NCBI GenBank assembly: GCA_004380135.1
Contig: QXCR01000058.1
Coordinates: forward strand, 62,001-126,000
DNA from: Stemphylium vesicarium
Lineage: Eukaryota; Ascomycota; Dothideomycetes; Pleosporales; Pleosporaceae
Direction: 5' to 3'
DNA: 64,000 nucleotides
Shown: positions 34,006 through 44,600 of the stretch, in pieces
Position numbering within the stretch: the stretch's first letter is position 1
How the letters are laid out: each line of letters opens with the position of its first letter
Made by a program: the position numbers and the translations under genes
Notes under the pieces: model-generated
The model's database searches: none
Seen by the model: only the letters and a program-made list of their open reading frames with translations
Told to the model about the DNA's origin: nothing

Positions 34006-35420
34006 ATGGACATGTTCCCCTACATCTCACCACAGCTCAAGTACTCGGGCCTGACAAAGCAAGAAATAGAAGGAAATGCTGCACCGGCAAAACAAAGTAA
34101 TAATACCATGACTGGCGCCGCCTCCATCAGCCATGCTAACTCGCCGGCCACCAACATGTCGCAAATCGACCCCATCAATACCGCAAGGAAACAGGAAAAT
34201 GTCAACGCTCGCAGCTATGCCATACCATTTCCTGGCAGTATGAACGACTCTGAAGAAGACCCCCCGCCCTTTCCGGATGCAGAGGTATCTTCACTGGCCC
34301 TCGACAATAAGCCCGGCGCACGCCTACACTACACATACTATCCCGCCTCGAAACCGCATGGCACCCATCCCAATCCGTTTTCGCAGACGCTCATCGTTTT
34401 CCTCAACGGCCTCATGATGCCGAGAAGCTCTTGGGACGCGACAATGCGCAGCTTTCTAGAAAAAAGGATCGCAGGAGGGCTACCGTACCCGGCTCTGTTG
34501 AGTTACGATAGATATGGCCAAGGAGATTCAGACCCCGACCCGGACGATCCCCATCCCCCGCCCTCCCACGGTCATGACGCCATATCAGCAGTCAAAGCGC
34601 TCAAGCAATTCACGCTGCAAATATGGCGAGAACATCTCGACATCAACAAGCCAACCCACTACCCTTGCCTTATCTTCGTCTGTAACAGCATCGGCTGCGC
34701 TCTCGCCCGCCTCTTCACACAATGCTACCCCGGCACCGTCTCCGGCCTCCTCTTCCTCGACAGCATAATGGCAAACTCCAACTACCAGGATTTATGGCCT
34801 GACCCCGACTCCCCCGACTTCAACCCGCACACGCTACCCGATGGCGTCACAGAAGACGAAGTCCGCGACACGAGGGAAAAGTACAAGAGAGTGTTCCACC
34901 CGGACGTGCCAAGCCAAGAGGGTCTTTCGAGACAAAATCTCCCGACATTGCTGCCGCATGCCGACGCACCGAAACTAGAGGGGTATCTGGGAAAAGGCCC
35001 GTATTTGACCGTCGTCGGTCATGATTGGGAGACTTTTGCTGAGCAGTCTTGTACGTTTTCCATCCTAATCTTGATCCGGTCTTGCCCCGAACTTTGTTCT
35101 GTGTTTGTCCCGAGCTTATTCCTTTGTTTACTCGGCTTCGGTGTCTTTGATAGGGTACGATGCTAACTTCACAACTTGTAGATACTGGATCGCTCAAGAC
35201 GCCAAAGGTTCTTACTATGACGTATGCGAATCCGGCTTGGCGACGGTACAACGAGGGCTTGTGCCATATTACTGATGATGGCAAAGCGATTGGTCCCATC
35301 ACGGCTGTGCGCTGCGGTCACTTTATCCAGCAAGACGATCCGCGCTTTGTGAGCGATGAGATGGTGAGTCTGTTGGATAGAGTGGTGAATCGCGTGCAGC
35401 AGGTTAGCAAGAGGGATTGA
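34006..35420 (+). CDS. Alpha/beta-hydrolase-fold protein
   Basis: Exons 34006-35050 and 35182-35420 (131-base intron) give 427 residues. The first ~75 residues are low-complexity. The fold starts with a hydrophobic strand ending in LIVFLNGLMMPRSSWD (oxyanion-type loop), then ALLSYDRYGQGDS, and the nucleophile elbow CLIFVCNSIGCALARLF with Ser in C-N-S-I-G. A strand and turn GLLFLDSIM follow. Near the C-terminus RCGHFIQQDDPRFVSDEM holds the likely catalytic His. The substrate is unknown. The NSIG elbow differs from the common G-x-S-x-G in its first glycine, which is also seen in some esterase-like hydrolases. No signal peptide is visible. Confidence 0.82.
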
Positions 35421-35974
35421 TTTGGTTCAACACGATTTGGAAAGGGAAGAGAGATGAGAGTCATTGTGATAGGATTAGTGATCATGTGTAAGAGTATTCG
35501 AGAACCGATGGAAGGACAAGTGGGAGCATGGGAGGCCGGATATCTGCTTTTAACAAGAAACGATAGTGGTTGATGTTGTACAGAAACAGAGAAGGAGAAA
35601 GATGCCAAGGATCTAATATCCCATGAATCAAGTCTTGCGGACGGAAATGAACAAAACTCTGGCCCATGCTGCTATCACCCTCTCCTCAGCCTCCCTCGCA
35701 TATGTACAACATTTCCCTCCTATCGGCCAGCATGCAGGCCAGAAACTAAGAAAAAAAAAAGTGCAGGGACTCTGTGAGATCGTTCCAGGATGTGATCTGG
35801 AAATCTTCAGACAAGTTCGCATATCCAAAACCACGTGAATCCGCCATCGTCCTTGCCTGTCGTGTAACGAAGTGCGGAATCTCACATAGCTTCGTTTTCG
35901 TGGCCCACCCGATATCCAAACAAAAAACACAACGTCAGCATCCGCATCTACATGTAGGCCTAAGTCCTCAAACC
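35421..35974. other. Convergent intergenic region
   Basis: Lies between the stop codons of the hydrolase (+) and the coiled-coil protein (-). A poly(A)-like run lies near 35750. No gene seen. Confidence 0.5.
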
Positions 35975-37578
35975 TCAAAAATCGTCCATATCACCCATGA
36001 AATTATCATCACCGGTATCCCTCCCCTTGTTCTTTGCATGATCCCTGTCGTGTCCAAAATCATCGTCATCATCATCGTTGTCATCATCATCCTTCTCCTC
36101 TTCTTCTTCTAGCCTGGCTTCCAGTAACCGCCTCTTCTCCGCTTCGCCGAGACCAGCCTTACTCGCAGCCTGCATGCGCACGCTCAACGGGCGGTTCTGC
36201 ATATAACTCTCCATGTAGCTTGCGCCCAAGCTGCTAGGGTAGCCATAGCTACCCGCCTGATCTACATCGTCGACACCGGAGCCATGGAGACCACCGACAT
36301 AGGTGTCGAAATCCTGGTCTTCGTCGTCGAGGTCGTCGGCCTCGAGCTCGGCCGTGGTGACGGTAGCAGCGGACGAGGACGAATAGATGGGGTCTGGGCC
36401 AGCGGTTTCGGGGATCGAGTGGGGCGGTTGTGCGGGTGAGGGATCGAGGAATGTGCGCGTTGCGGTTTGTGCGGAGCCGAAGGGTATGCTCGGGGAACGG
36501 GGCGAGGCGAGTGGCGGAGAGTGCTCGGCGGCGATGGACACGGGTGTTGGTGTTTGGGACTCGGAAAAGGCTTTTGTGGCGGATTGGATGGCGTTGGCCA
36601 TGGGGAGGGGGAGGCTGTGGTGCACGGCGTCGCGGTGCTCGAGGTAGACTGGTGGGTCCGAGGTCGTGAGGCGCGGGTCGATCATGTCGTCGAGCGAGGC
36701 GGTGGAATTCGAAGCCGACGTGGCTTCGCTGCTGGGCGATGTGAGCGGCGGCTCTTCGACCGTGTCTGAAGGATGGACTGTCTGGCCGTCGATGACCAGG
36801 CTGACTCGCTTCCGTGGTGTCCGTGGCTTGTCTTTGTGTCGCAGCGCCGACTTCTTCATGGTGGCGCGCTTCGACTTCTTGCCTGCTTCGGCTGGCTGCT
36901 TCTCTCGGGCCAGGTCTTCCAAAGCTGCGCTGGCCTCCATGTCTGTGTTGTCCTTCCTCTGCTTCCGGCCTTCTTTGCTCTGCTCAGCATTTCTCGACGC
37001 TCCTGCGGCCGAAGGAGCTGTCGCGTGGTTTGCGGCGTGCGCAGCGTCAGGTATCGTCTTCTTTTTCTTCTTCTCGGGCGAGCTATCGCGTGCGTCGAGC
37101 AGTGGGAGGAAGACGGGCGTGACTAGGCCATAGAGCTCCTTCTCTCTCTTGTGGACCTTGGTGTGCTTCTTCTGCTTGATCTTCTCTTCGGGCTCGGGCT
37201 CTGAGCGGACAGGCGGCGGCTCATGAGGTGCGGATGATGTAGCAATGTTTTCAGCATTACTAGTAGATGTTTCCCGGGCAGAGGCTAGTTGATGCTCGCA
37301 TTCCATTGAGCGGTACTGGTCTACAAGCTAGGCCAAAATCAGTCTCTCGCGGCATTCAAAGAAACGTGGAAACGGTGGAAATGGTGGCAAGGCGGTTGCA
37401 AAGTAAGTCGTACCTCTTGGCCATAGTCGCGCAGCTCGTCCTGCTTGGTCTTGATATAGTCGTTGATGTCCTTTTCGAGCTGCCGTCTTCTCAGCTCGAC
37501 GCTGCGGGCCAAGGCGTCCAATTGCTCTTTGGTGAAGCCTGGGACCTCGGCCAGGCTCGGATCTGGGTGAAGAAGCAT
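35975..37578 (-). CDS. Hypothetical protein: short coiled coil, basic middle, acidic tail
   Basis: Minus-strand exons 37414-37578 and 35975-37327 join in frame across an 86-base intron (gtacga...ggcctag), giving 505 residues from the ATG at 37578. The N-terminus is an amphipathic helix (FTKEQLDALARSVELRRRQL...YIKTKQDELRDYGQE). Lys-rich stretches (KIKQKKHTKVHKREKEL, KKSKRATMKKSALRHKDK) follow, then a Ser/Thr/Pro-rich middle and a C-terminus with long Glu and Asp runs ending in MGDMDDF. A conserved-looking segment GLVTPVFLPLLDARDSS lies near residue 115. The frame remains open upstream to an acceptor-like cag near 37711 (VSIPAQYNSLKAAQPV), so the true start may be in an additional 5' exon. Function unknown; nuclear location is inference from composition. 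Confidence 0.65.
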
Positions 37579-39454
37579 GGACTGCGCTGGACGTGAGTCT
37601 TCTGATCGGCCGGAAGATTCCGCTTTGGGCGTGCGCCGGACAGGCTGTGCGGCCTTGAGGCTGTTATATTGGGCGGGAATTGATACTTTGCACCTGAGCA
37701 GCGTCAGTCGTACTCATGGCGGGCGGCTGTTATGCAGCACAGGCTGCCATTGTCGCATTGCCTGTCCGAATTGCGTACCTTCTATCGGCGAGTGACGCAT
37801 TCGTTTAGCGGCGATTGGTTGGAGGCCAAGGTCACAAGACCCAACGGCTATAGCTACCTAGGTACCTTGGATCAATCTCACCGAAGGGCACCGGCAACTG
37901 ACCAGCGGAGCGTGGCACAGCAAAGGCGGAGGCGAGCTTTAGAGAGGTGCCGATAGCGATGACTGCAAAATCAAAATCTCTGTTGTCCACGCTCATGAGG
38001 GGCTCAAGTTGCGATCTGAACGGCTTCTACTATCGAAACAGCCGCCTTCCCTCATACGAGCCATAGCGCGGTGGGGCAGCGCTCAGGCGTGCAGAGATCA
38101 ACGGTTCTAGAAGAACCATAACCTCTGTTTGGCCCTGCAATAACACGCGTACAGCCTCCCGTTCCTATCGCAAATGCCCTGAGACCTTCCCGATACACGC
38201 TCGTTAGGAGATTAAATAGCCATGATCGCCGCCCTTGTCGCCTGTATGCTTCCCCCAGCGTGCAGCGTCATGTCAAGCGCGAACCGCTGGAGGGGGGGGG
38301 GGGGGGGGATTCCTGATATGGTTATCCGGCTACCTAGCTAGCTAGCCATAATTCACCGATCTACACCGATCAGCCTCCGCACTACAATCCTGCACTTGAT
38401 CCATTGTATGCGCCAAGGACCATGATCATGCAGTCGACATGCTGTGGGACACACTCGTATAAAGCAGACATAGGCTAATTCAACGACTTCTGTCTGTCAT
38501 GTGTGCCTTTCAGCCTCCTGCTGCGTTACCTCTGAATATGGCTGCTTTCACAACGACGAGAGCGTGTCAAATGCCATGTACTCGTCAACGAAGCTGCAAT
38601 GTAATCCTGGAGTTCAACAAAAAGTTTAAAGTCCCTTCCGAACATTTCCGCGTGATTGAATGATCATGCTATCTGACATGTGATTGTCGTACACGGAACA
38701 ATCACAAGCAACGACTAACATTTGCACGTGTCAGGCGTAGTTCCGGGAACCTTGGAAGTTTTCAGTATGGCAGTGAACCTGATCATAGTATTGATCGAGA
38801 TCATTACGGAGATGTTGATGCACGGCTGCCTGAGAGTCTGAGTCGTGGTGAAGTGCTATGACTTGGCATATATGAACACAGTAGACTTTTGTACTGAGCC
38901 AGGCAAGGGAAGAGGGTTGATTAAATCCTCATGGCTAGATGCAGCATAGCTTTAGAACAGAGTTGAAGAGCTTGAACATCAATACATTTTCATGCCTCGG
39001 ATTTCCTAGCTATACACTATGTCAGGTAAGTATATTTCACCGCCTGGTAGGCGCCTCCTATGCTATTCTGAATTGGTCTTCCTAAGTCGTAAACCAGGCT
39101 CATGGTACAGACAATCGTAGGCTGAATTGAGGGTATGCTACTACGTCTCGAGTGGCTGGTGCCGCTTCACAATCCGTTATACTTGCAAATTGTGTCGGGT
39201 CGTACAAGTCCCAGGATGAAGGAGCTGACAAGAAGGTGAACAGCGATTCTTGATGGAGAACCATATACTGCAAGCAGCGCCATACTCAGCTAAAAGCCAT
39301 TCGAGCAGCGCCCGTGTAGAAGATCAACGGAGCGTCAGCAGTCTACTCACGGGCAGTGAGAACTGTGGTCATGTTCCTTCTCCGTCATAACGCGGCATCG
39401 CAGCCTGCTTCTGAAACCTCAGGATGTTCGAGCTGATGGTAACTCATCAAAAGC
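37579..39454. other. Long intergenic region (about 1.9 kb), no gene seen
   Basis: No coding region or RNA gene is recognised beyond a possible 5' exon of the gene at 35975-37578. A run of seventeen G lies at 38292-38308, followed by ctagctagctag-type repeats. The rest is unremarkable. Confidence 0.5.
38292..38308 (+). repeat. Poly(G) tract
   Basis: Seventeen consecutive G in non-coding DNA. Such a run is unusual in a mixed-composition intergenic region and could adopt quadruplex structures. Alternatively it may mark a sequencing weak spot. Confidence 0.9.
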
Positions 39455-40381
39455 TCAGTCTTTCTCCTCTTCTTCCTTTGCCTTCTCTTCCTCCTCGGCC
39501 TTCTTCTTATCCTCCCACTTTTGTTTCTTCTCCAGCAGTTTCTGTAGGTTCTTCGCACCGTTGAAGACACCATATGTCTTTGCACTGCATGCTGCACACG
39601 TAGGATCCTTGCGATATCTCTTCAAGGCGCATGCCTCGCAAAAGTAGTGTCCACACTTTGTAATGATGGGAGTCTTGTACGGCTTTTTGCAGATGAGGCA
39701 AGCAAACGGTATCTTTTCCAGTAGCGCTAGGTCGATGCCATCCTCGTCTTTCTCCTTTTCATCTCGGTTCGCTGACGCGACAACGGTGCCTCCAGGTTTC
39801 TTGCCCTTGTTGGACATTTCCCAATCGCGATCCAGCTTCCAGCCTGCCGCGTAGTCCTCACGAGCGTGTAAAAACTTGCAGTTGTCGCCAAAGCCGCAGA
39901 AACCCGTCTGCTTGTAATCCTTGCATACGTCGGGCGTGTAGTCTGTGACTGTGATTGTCCGTATGTTTGTCGATGCTTTCATGGGCCCTACTTGGCGCGT
40001 CGGCGCATCGGGATTCTTCTCGATGAAGGTCTGGGGCTTCGTTCGCGTGCTACCGAGTAGATTCTTGGAGCTGAGTGTGTCGTCGGTATTTTCCTCGTAC
40101 CAGTTCGACTGCTTGGTCGCATCGTTGCTCGCTTCTATTACCGCAGAGCGATTGGCTGCGTATTGTGTCGTGCCTTCGACAGCGGCATTCTTCTTCTGAT
40201 CTGTGGTAGAAGCTTTGAGCGCGTTGCCGTTGGTCTTTCGCCGCTTCACTACTCGGCCGTCTTCGCCCTCTGCTTCTGAGCCGGAGGAGAAGTCTGAATC
40301 TGACTGTGGTGGCGGAGGTGCGACTTTTCGGGGCGCAGATTTTGCGCCTCTCTTCTTGAACTTGACGACGGGTGCATCCAT
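39455..40381 (-). CDS. CWC24: Pre-mRNA splicing factor Cwc24 (RNF113 family)
   Basis: A single minus-strand exon encodes 308 residues from the ATG at 40381 (MDAPVVKFKKRG). The frame is open further upstream but that part lacks family features. The N-terminus has the family start VVKFKKRG and a nuclear basic patch (KRRKTNG). A CCCH zinc finger follows (C-X8-C-X5-C-X3-H: VCKDYKQTGFCGFGDNCKFLH segment, split here by description), and then a RING finger (ACLICKKPYKTP, CGHYFCEAC, CAACSAKTYG). The C-terminus is a Lys/Glu coiled coil. Cwc24 joins the activated spliceosome (B-act) and protects the 5' splice-site region before the first step. Domain order and length fit yeast and human orthologues. 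Confidence 0.93.
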   Translation of the reverse strand: MDAPVVKFKKRGAKSAPRKVAPPPPQSDSDFSSGSEAEGEDGRVVKRRKTNGNALKASTTDQKKNAAVEGTTQYAANRSAVIEASNDATKQSNWYEENTDDTLSSKNLLGSTRTKPQTFIEKNPDAPTRQVGPMKASTNIRTITVTDYTPDVCKDYKQTGFCGFGDNCKFLHAREDYAAGWKLDRDWEMSNKGKKPGGTVVASANRDEKEKDEDGIDLALLEKIPFACLICKKPYKTPIITKCGHYFCEACALKRYRKDPTCAACSAKTYGVFNGAKNLQKLLEKKQKWEDKKKAEEEEKAKEEEEKD

Positions 40382-41672
40382 GGTAATGTCGAGCGCACTG
40401 GATGCGGCGTGATTGGGAGTAGAAGAAGTGCTCCAAGTGAGCACGGAAAGTTCCAGCCCAAATGTGGCTGAGAAATAGAAAGTCACGTGGTAGAGGTCCG
40501 GGGTAGTGGCGCAAATCATCCGCAGCAGCCAGAACATGCAACAGCGGCCGGGGGGAACTCCGGACTTACAAAGCAGGCTTCGACATGTTATCCCAAGCAT
40601 ATGTCTATGCATTCACGCCGCCTATGTCGTCCTGGCCATGGTGCGCAAGCTGGGCTGCCGCCATCAAGCTCAGGACACCTGGCGTACTGGCAAACATTGA
40701 AGAATCGCCTCCGACCATGTACTAGCCTCGGAGTGCAGAATTTGGCTATGGATCGGGAGTATCGGCTTCTTAGTGAGGCAATTGATACTCGACAAGTGCA
40801 TCCACATCTACCACGGACGTTGAATTGAATGATATGCGCACCGCGTTGGGACATGGACAAAGCTACCCCCTAACGCATATGTCATGGCAAAGCGTACTGA
40901 GGGACACAGGACACACATACGGCCCTGGCGGTCGTGGGGTAAAGCGCTGCGCGTCTTGCATGCAGCTCACCCAATCGCGTACACAAACAGCCCTCCTCGG
41001 CCTAGTAGTGGTGAGGGGGCCCGCTCAACTGCTGAACTACGAGTGCGTCTGCATAGTCTAATGGATAGACGTGCATGCAGAAGTGCCGGCGCGAACCAAT
41101 GGTGGGGTCCTCTGTAGCTTTGTTGATGTTATGGATGCAGCGCGGGCGCTTCCTTGTTCGCGATAGCCCTGACGTGCACGGCCGCTTCATTTCGCTCTTC
41201 TGCACAACATCATCCGTTTCTGCTGAACATCACTCCTCTGTCGCCTCTGTCGCCCCTCCAGCCCGTTCGGCATTCCCTTGTTTTCTTTTCTTCACCATCT
41301 GCAGCCGCTGCCCAGCGATGCGCCTTTGCTTCTTTTCTATAGTGTGACCGAAACGCGATCGAGCGCCAGCTGCCGCTGCCGCTGCCGTGTCCCCCAGTCG
41401 GCCTTTTGCGCGTCGCCCTCCTCCAAGCCCTTTGTGCATTCCGGCTTCGCCTTGACTGAGTGAAACACACAATCGCTCTTGTCTTTAATACTACGACTCC
41501 CCCACGACTCGTCGCCAGATTCGCGCTCCTTGCCCGCTCCTTAATAATACCTTTCTCAACAACTCTACCACTTTCCATCACAAACACAAAAAACACATCC
41601 CCCCACGCGTCGCCACACCAAACCTTTTACTGGGCTATGGGACAATAGCAGACGGTGACCCCGGGACCACTA
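40382..41672. other. Divergent intergenic region with CT-rich leader
   Basis: About 1.3 kb between the starts of CWC24 (-) and the Num1-like gene (+). From 41190 to 41650 the plus strand is strongly pyrimidine-rich and then ACA-rich, typical of a long leader. A tRNA-like fragment near 41045 was considered and rejected. Confidence 0.5.
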
Positions 41673-44600
41673 ATGACTACAGCAAACCCCCCACCGGGCG
41701 CTCTGCCGGTGGAGCACCCCAATGGCTCCGATCCCTTTCTTGTGCCCCCGCAGGACGCCCACAGGCAGCGATACTCGGCCTTTGACAACTCGCAGTTCTC
41801 GCTCTACCTGAATGGATCGCCCGCCCAAGCAAAGCGCGCCCTGGAAGCCCACCTGGCCGAGACCACACGCAGACTCCAGGAGACATCACATCTGGGCAGC
41901 GCGCTTGTCCAACAGCGCAAGGAGCTGGAGGACAAATTGCAGGAAGTGGAACAGCAGCAGGAGGAGAATGACATTGGGCCCGATCTACGCCAAAGGCTGG
42001 CCGAGCTGGAGAAGGAGTTCAATGAGGTCGGAAGGGAGACGGCTCGGGCCTTCCTCCCCAAGTCTCGTGTTCCCAGCGGAGAGACGGACGCCACAGGCGG
42101 CTCCGTCTACTCCAGCGAGGCTTTCCAGTCGCCCACGAAAGTGAGCGTGCCTTCGCGGAAGCAGAGGAACCAGCAACCCAGCCGCATCAACGACATCGCG
42201 CTAGCGACTGAGATCTCCACGTCTTTGCTCTCTCAACTCAAAGACCTCCAGGCTGTCCTGCTTGAGAAGGATGAGGCTCTGAAGGCAGCCGATCTCGACA
42301 GGTCGCAACTCGAAATCGAGGTGGAAGGCTTATCGCAACGTTTACGGACCCTGGACGAGAGCGAGTCGCGTCTGAAGGACGTCAACTGGAACCTTGAAAC
42401 TCAAGTTCGCGAGTCTGAAACGCAATCCAAGTCGGCCGCGGATAAGGAACGTAGCCTCAACCATGCCCTCAACCTCGCACGCACAGAAAGGTCCACTTTG
42501 GAGAAGGAATTGGAGGATCTGAAGCAGATGTACACCAAACTCAACGACGACCACATCAATAAGACAAAGCAGCACGAGACGGAACTTTCTACTCTTCGCC
42601 GCAACGTGGCCATGACTGAGACCGAGAAGGGTGCAATGCAACGCAAAGTAGAGGAGCTCACCTCCAAGAACCAACAGCTGGCCCAGGCTATAGCTTGGCG
42701 TGCCAGGTCGGAGGAACGTGGTCGCTCGGAAGATTCGTCTGCAGACGATGGCGTTGCAGAGAGGCGTTCGGGAACCCCAGAACACTCACCTGCACCATCA
42801 CCAAACAAGGCTACCCCCCGTCATGGTATGCTGGAGTCGGAGACTCTGAAGCATTCGCTCCAACACGCTCATCGCATGATCCAGCAGCTCAAGAACAATA
42901 TCCACCGTGAAAAGACTGAAAAGATCGAGCTGAAGCGAGTGCTACAAGATACACGTGACGAATTGGATACGACCCGCGCTCAAGTCGGACCTGGTAGCGC
43001 CAGCAAGCGAAGGAAGAGCGAAAAGGACATGTTCAAGAAGCCTCCTCGGCCGGATCGTCTTGGCGCTCTGCGCAGCGGCACACAGGAGATCATTGAGGAT
43101 GACGAGTGGGAAGAGGAAGATGGCATGCCAAACACACCAAGTCGGCCACCACATTCATCGTCAGTTTCTGTTCCTGGATCGTTCCCTAGCGGAAACAGCT
43201 CTGCCGCTGAGACGAGCGGTTTTGAGTCTGCGAACGAGACTTCAGATGCCGCTTTCGAGACTGCGAACGAGCGTGACGGCATGGCAACCGAGTCAGACGC
43301 TTTCCAGACTGGAGCGGAAACGCTCGACGGGGACAGCAGCGATCAACTTACCGAAACCGAAGCTGGGCCTTCTAGGCTCACTCCACGTCGCAGTCGACCA
43401 TCTCTCTCAGGGCGGGGTCGTGTCGCTTCCTACAACAGTACGGCTTCTGCTTCTGACAATGATTACAGTGAGACAGATATGATGACACCTCTCCGTCACC
43501 AGCACTCTCGTCTTCGGCTGCGACCAAGCAGCTCACGCAGATCGCTTCCTAGAGGAGGTCTGGATGTATTTGCTAGCACACCACCAGCATCAAGAGATTC
43601 TCCAGCCAGCTACGTCAGTAGCAGCAACGAGAATACCCCATCTCAAGGCAAGAGTCTGTTCGCGGAGCTGAACGATCTGAGTGGAGATGACGACGATGCC
43701 AGTTCTGTCGAGGGCACTGTTGAGGGTACACCAAGCCGATCAAGTGTGATACGCTCGCGCCACTCGTCACCAGACGCATTGCGGAAGACTGTCACTGCCA
43801 CACAGAAGCCGGCTATGGTAGACTCTGGCATGATGACGGAACCAGATGCCCCCGATCCCATCACCATGTCTTCAATTTCCAGTCAAGATACCCAACCACA
43901 AGCCATACGCCTGCCTGCGTTACAACTGTCTTCTTTGCGCTCACACGACACGAGCCCGCAAGCTCCGCTCCGTGCAGATCTTCAAGTATCTTCAATCTCT
44001 TCGCACGATACAGAACCTAAGAAGGTGCTTCTTCCAACCCTTAAACTTTCAAGTGTTTCTGAAAACACAACCAGTCCTCGCACCCCTAAGTTACCTCAAT
44101 TGGCTGTATCTTCGATGTCAACTCAGGGTACTGAGCCCCAAGCTCCATTGGTGCCATTATCGGCTTTCTCTACATTGCATGCGCAGGATACGGCGCCGCG
44201 TGTTGTACCAGCTACACCTTTGAACATGTCGTCGGTATCTGCCCATACTACCGAACCACGACATGCCACTCCCCCACCTCTTGGACTGTCCAGCTTTGCA
44301 TCTCAGGATACTGAGCCCGTCTCACCAGAGGTGCAAAGGACGATAGCCCCTTCGCTAGACGTTTCGTCTATCTCACAGCAGGCCACCGAACCAAAGGAGG
44401 TCAATACCTCCAAGGTAATGGCTTCAGCGCAATTGTTGACCTCTGCGATCTCCACACAGTCGACCGAGCCCAAAGAACAGACTGAATCGGTCCCCGGAGT
44501 CTTCAGCTCCAGATCAATTTCGGAAGACCCCATCTCGGAACCCTTGCAGCAGGGTGCTCAAGTCCAGGCGAGATATGTGCCGCTGCAGATGTCACAGGTG

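Noticed and set aside
41045..41110. tRNA-Arg-like start (gcgtctgcatagtctaatgg) resembling a D-arm/A-box
   Set aside because: No matching B-box (ggttcgantcc) or 3' acceptor strand follows within tRNA distance, so no full cloverleaf can be drawn. At most a tRNA fragment.
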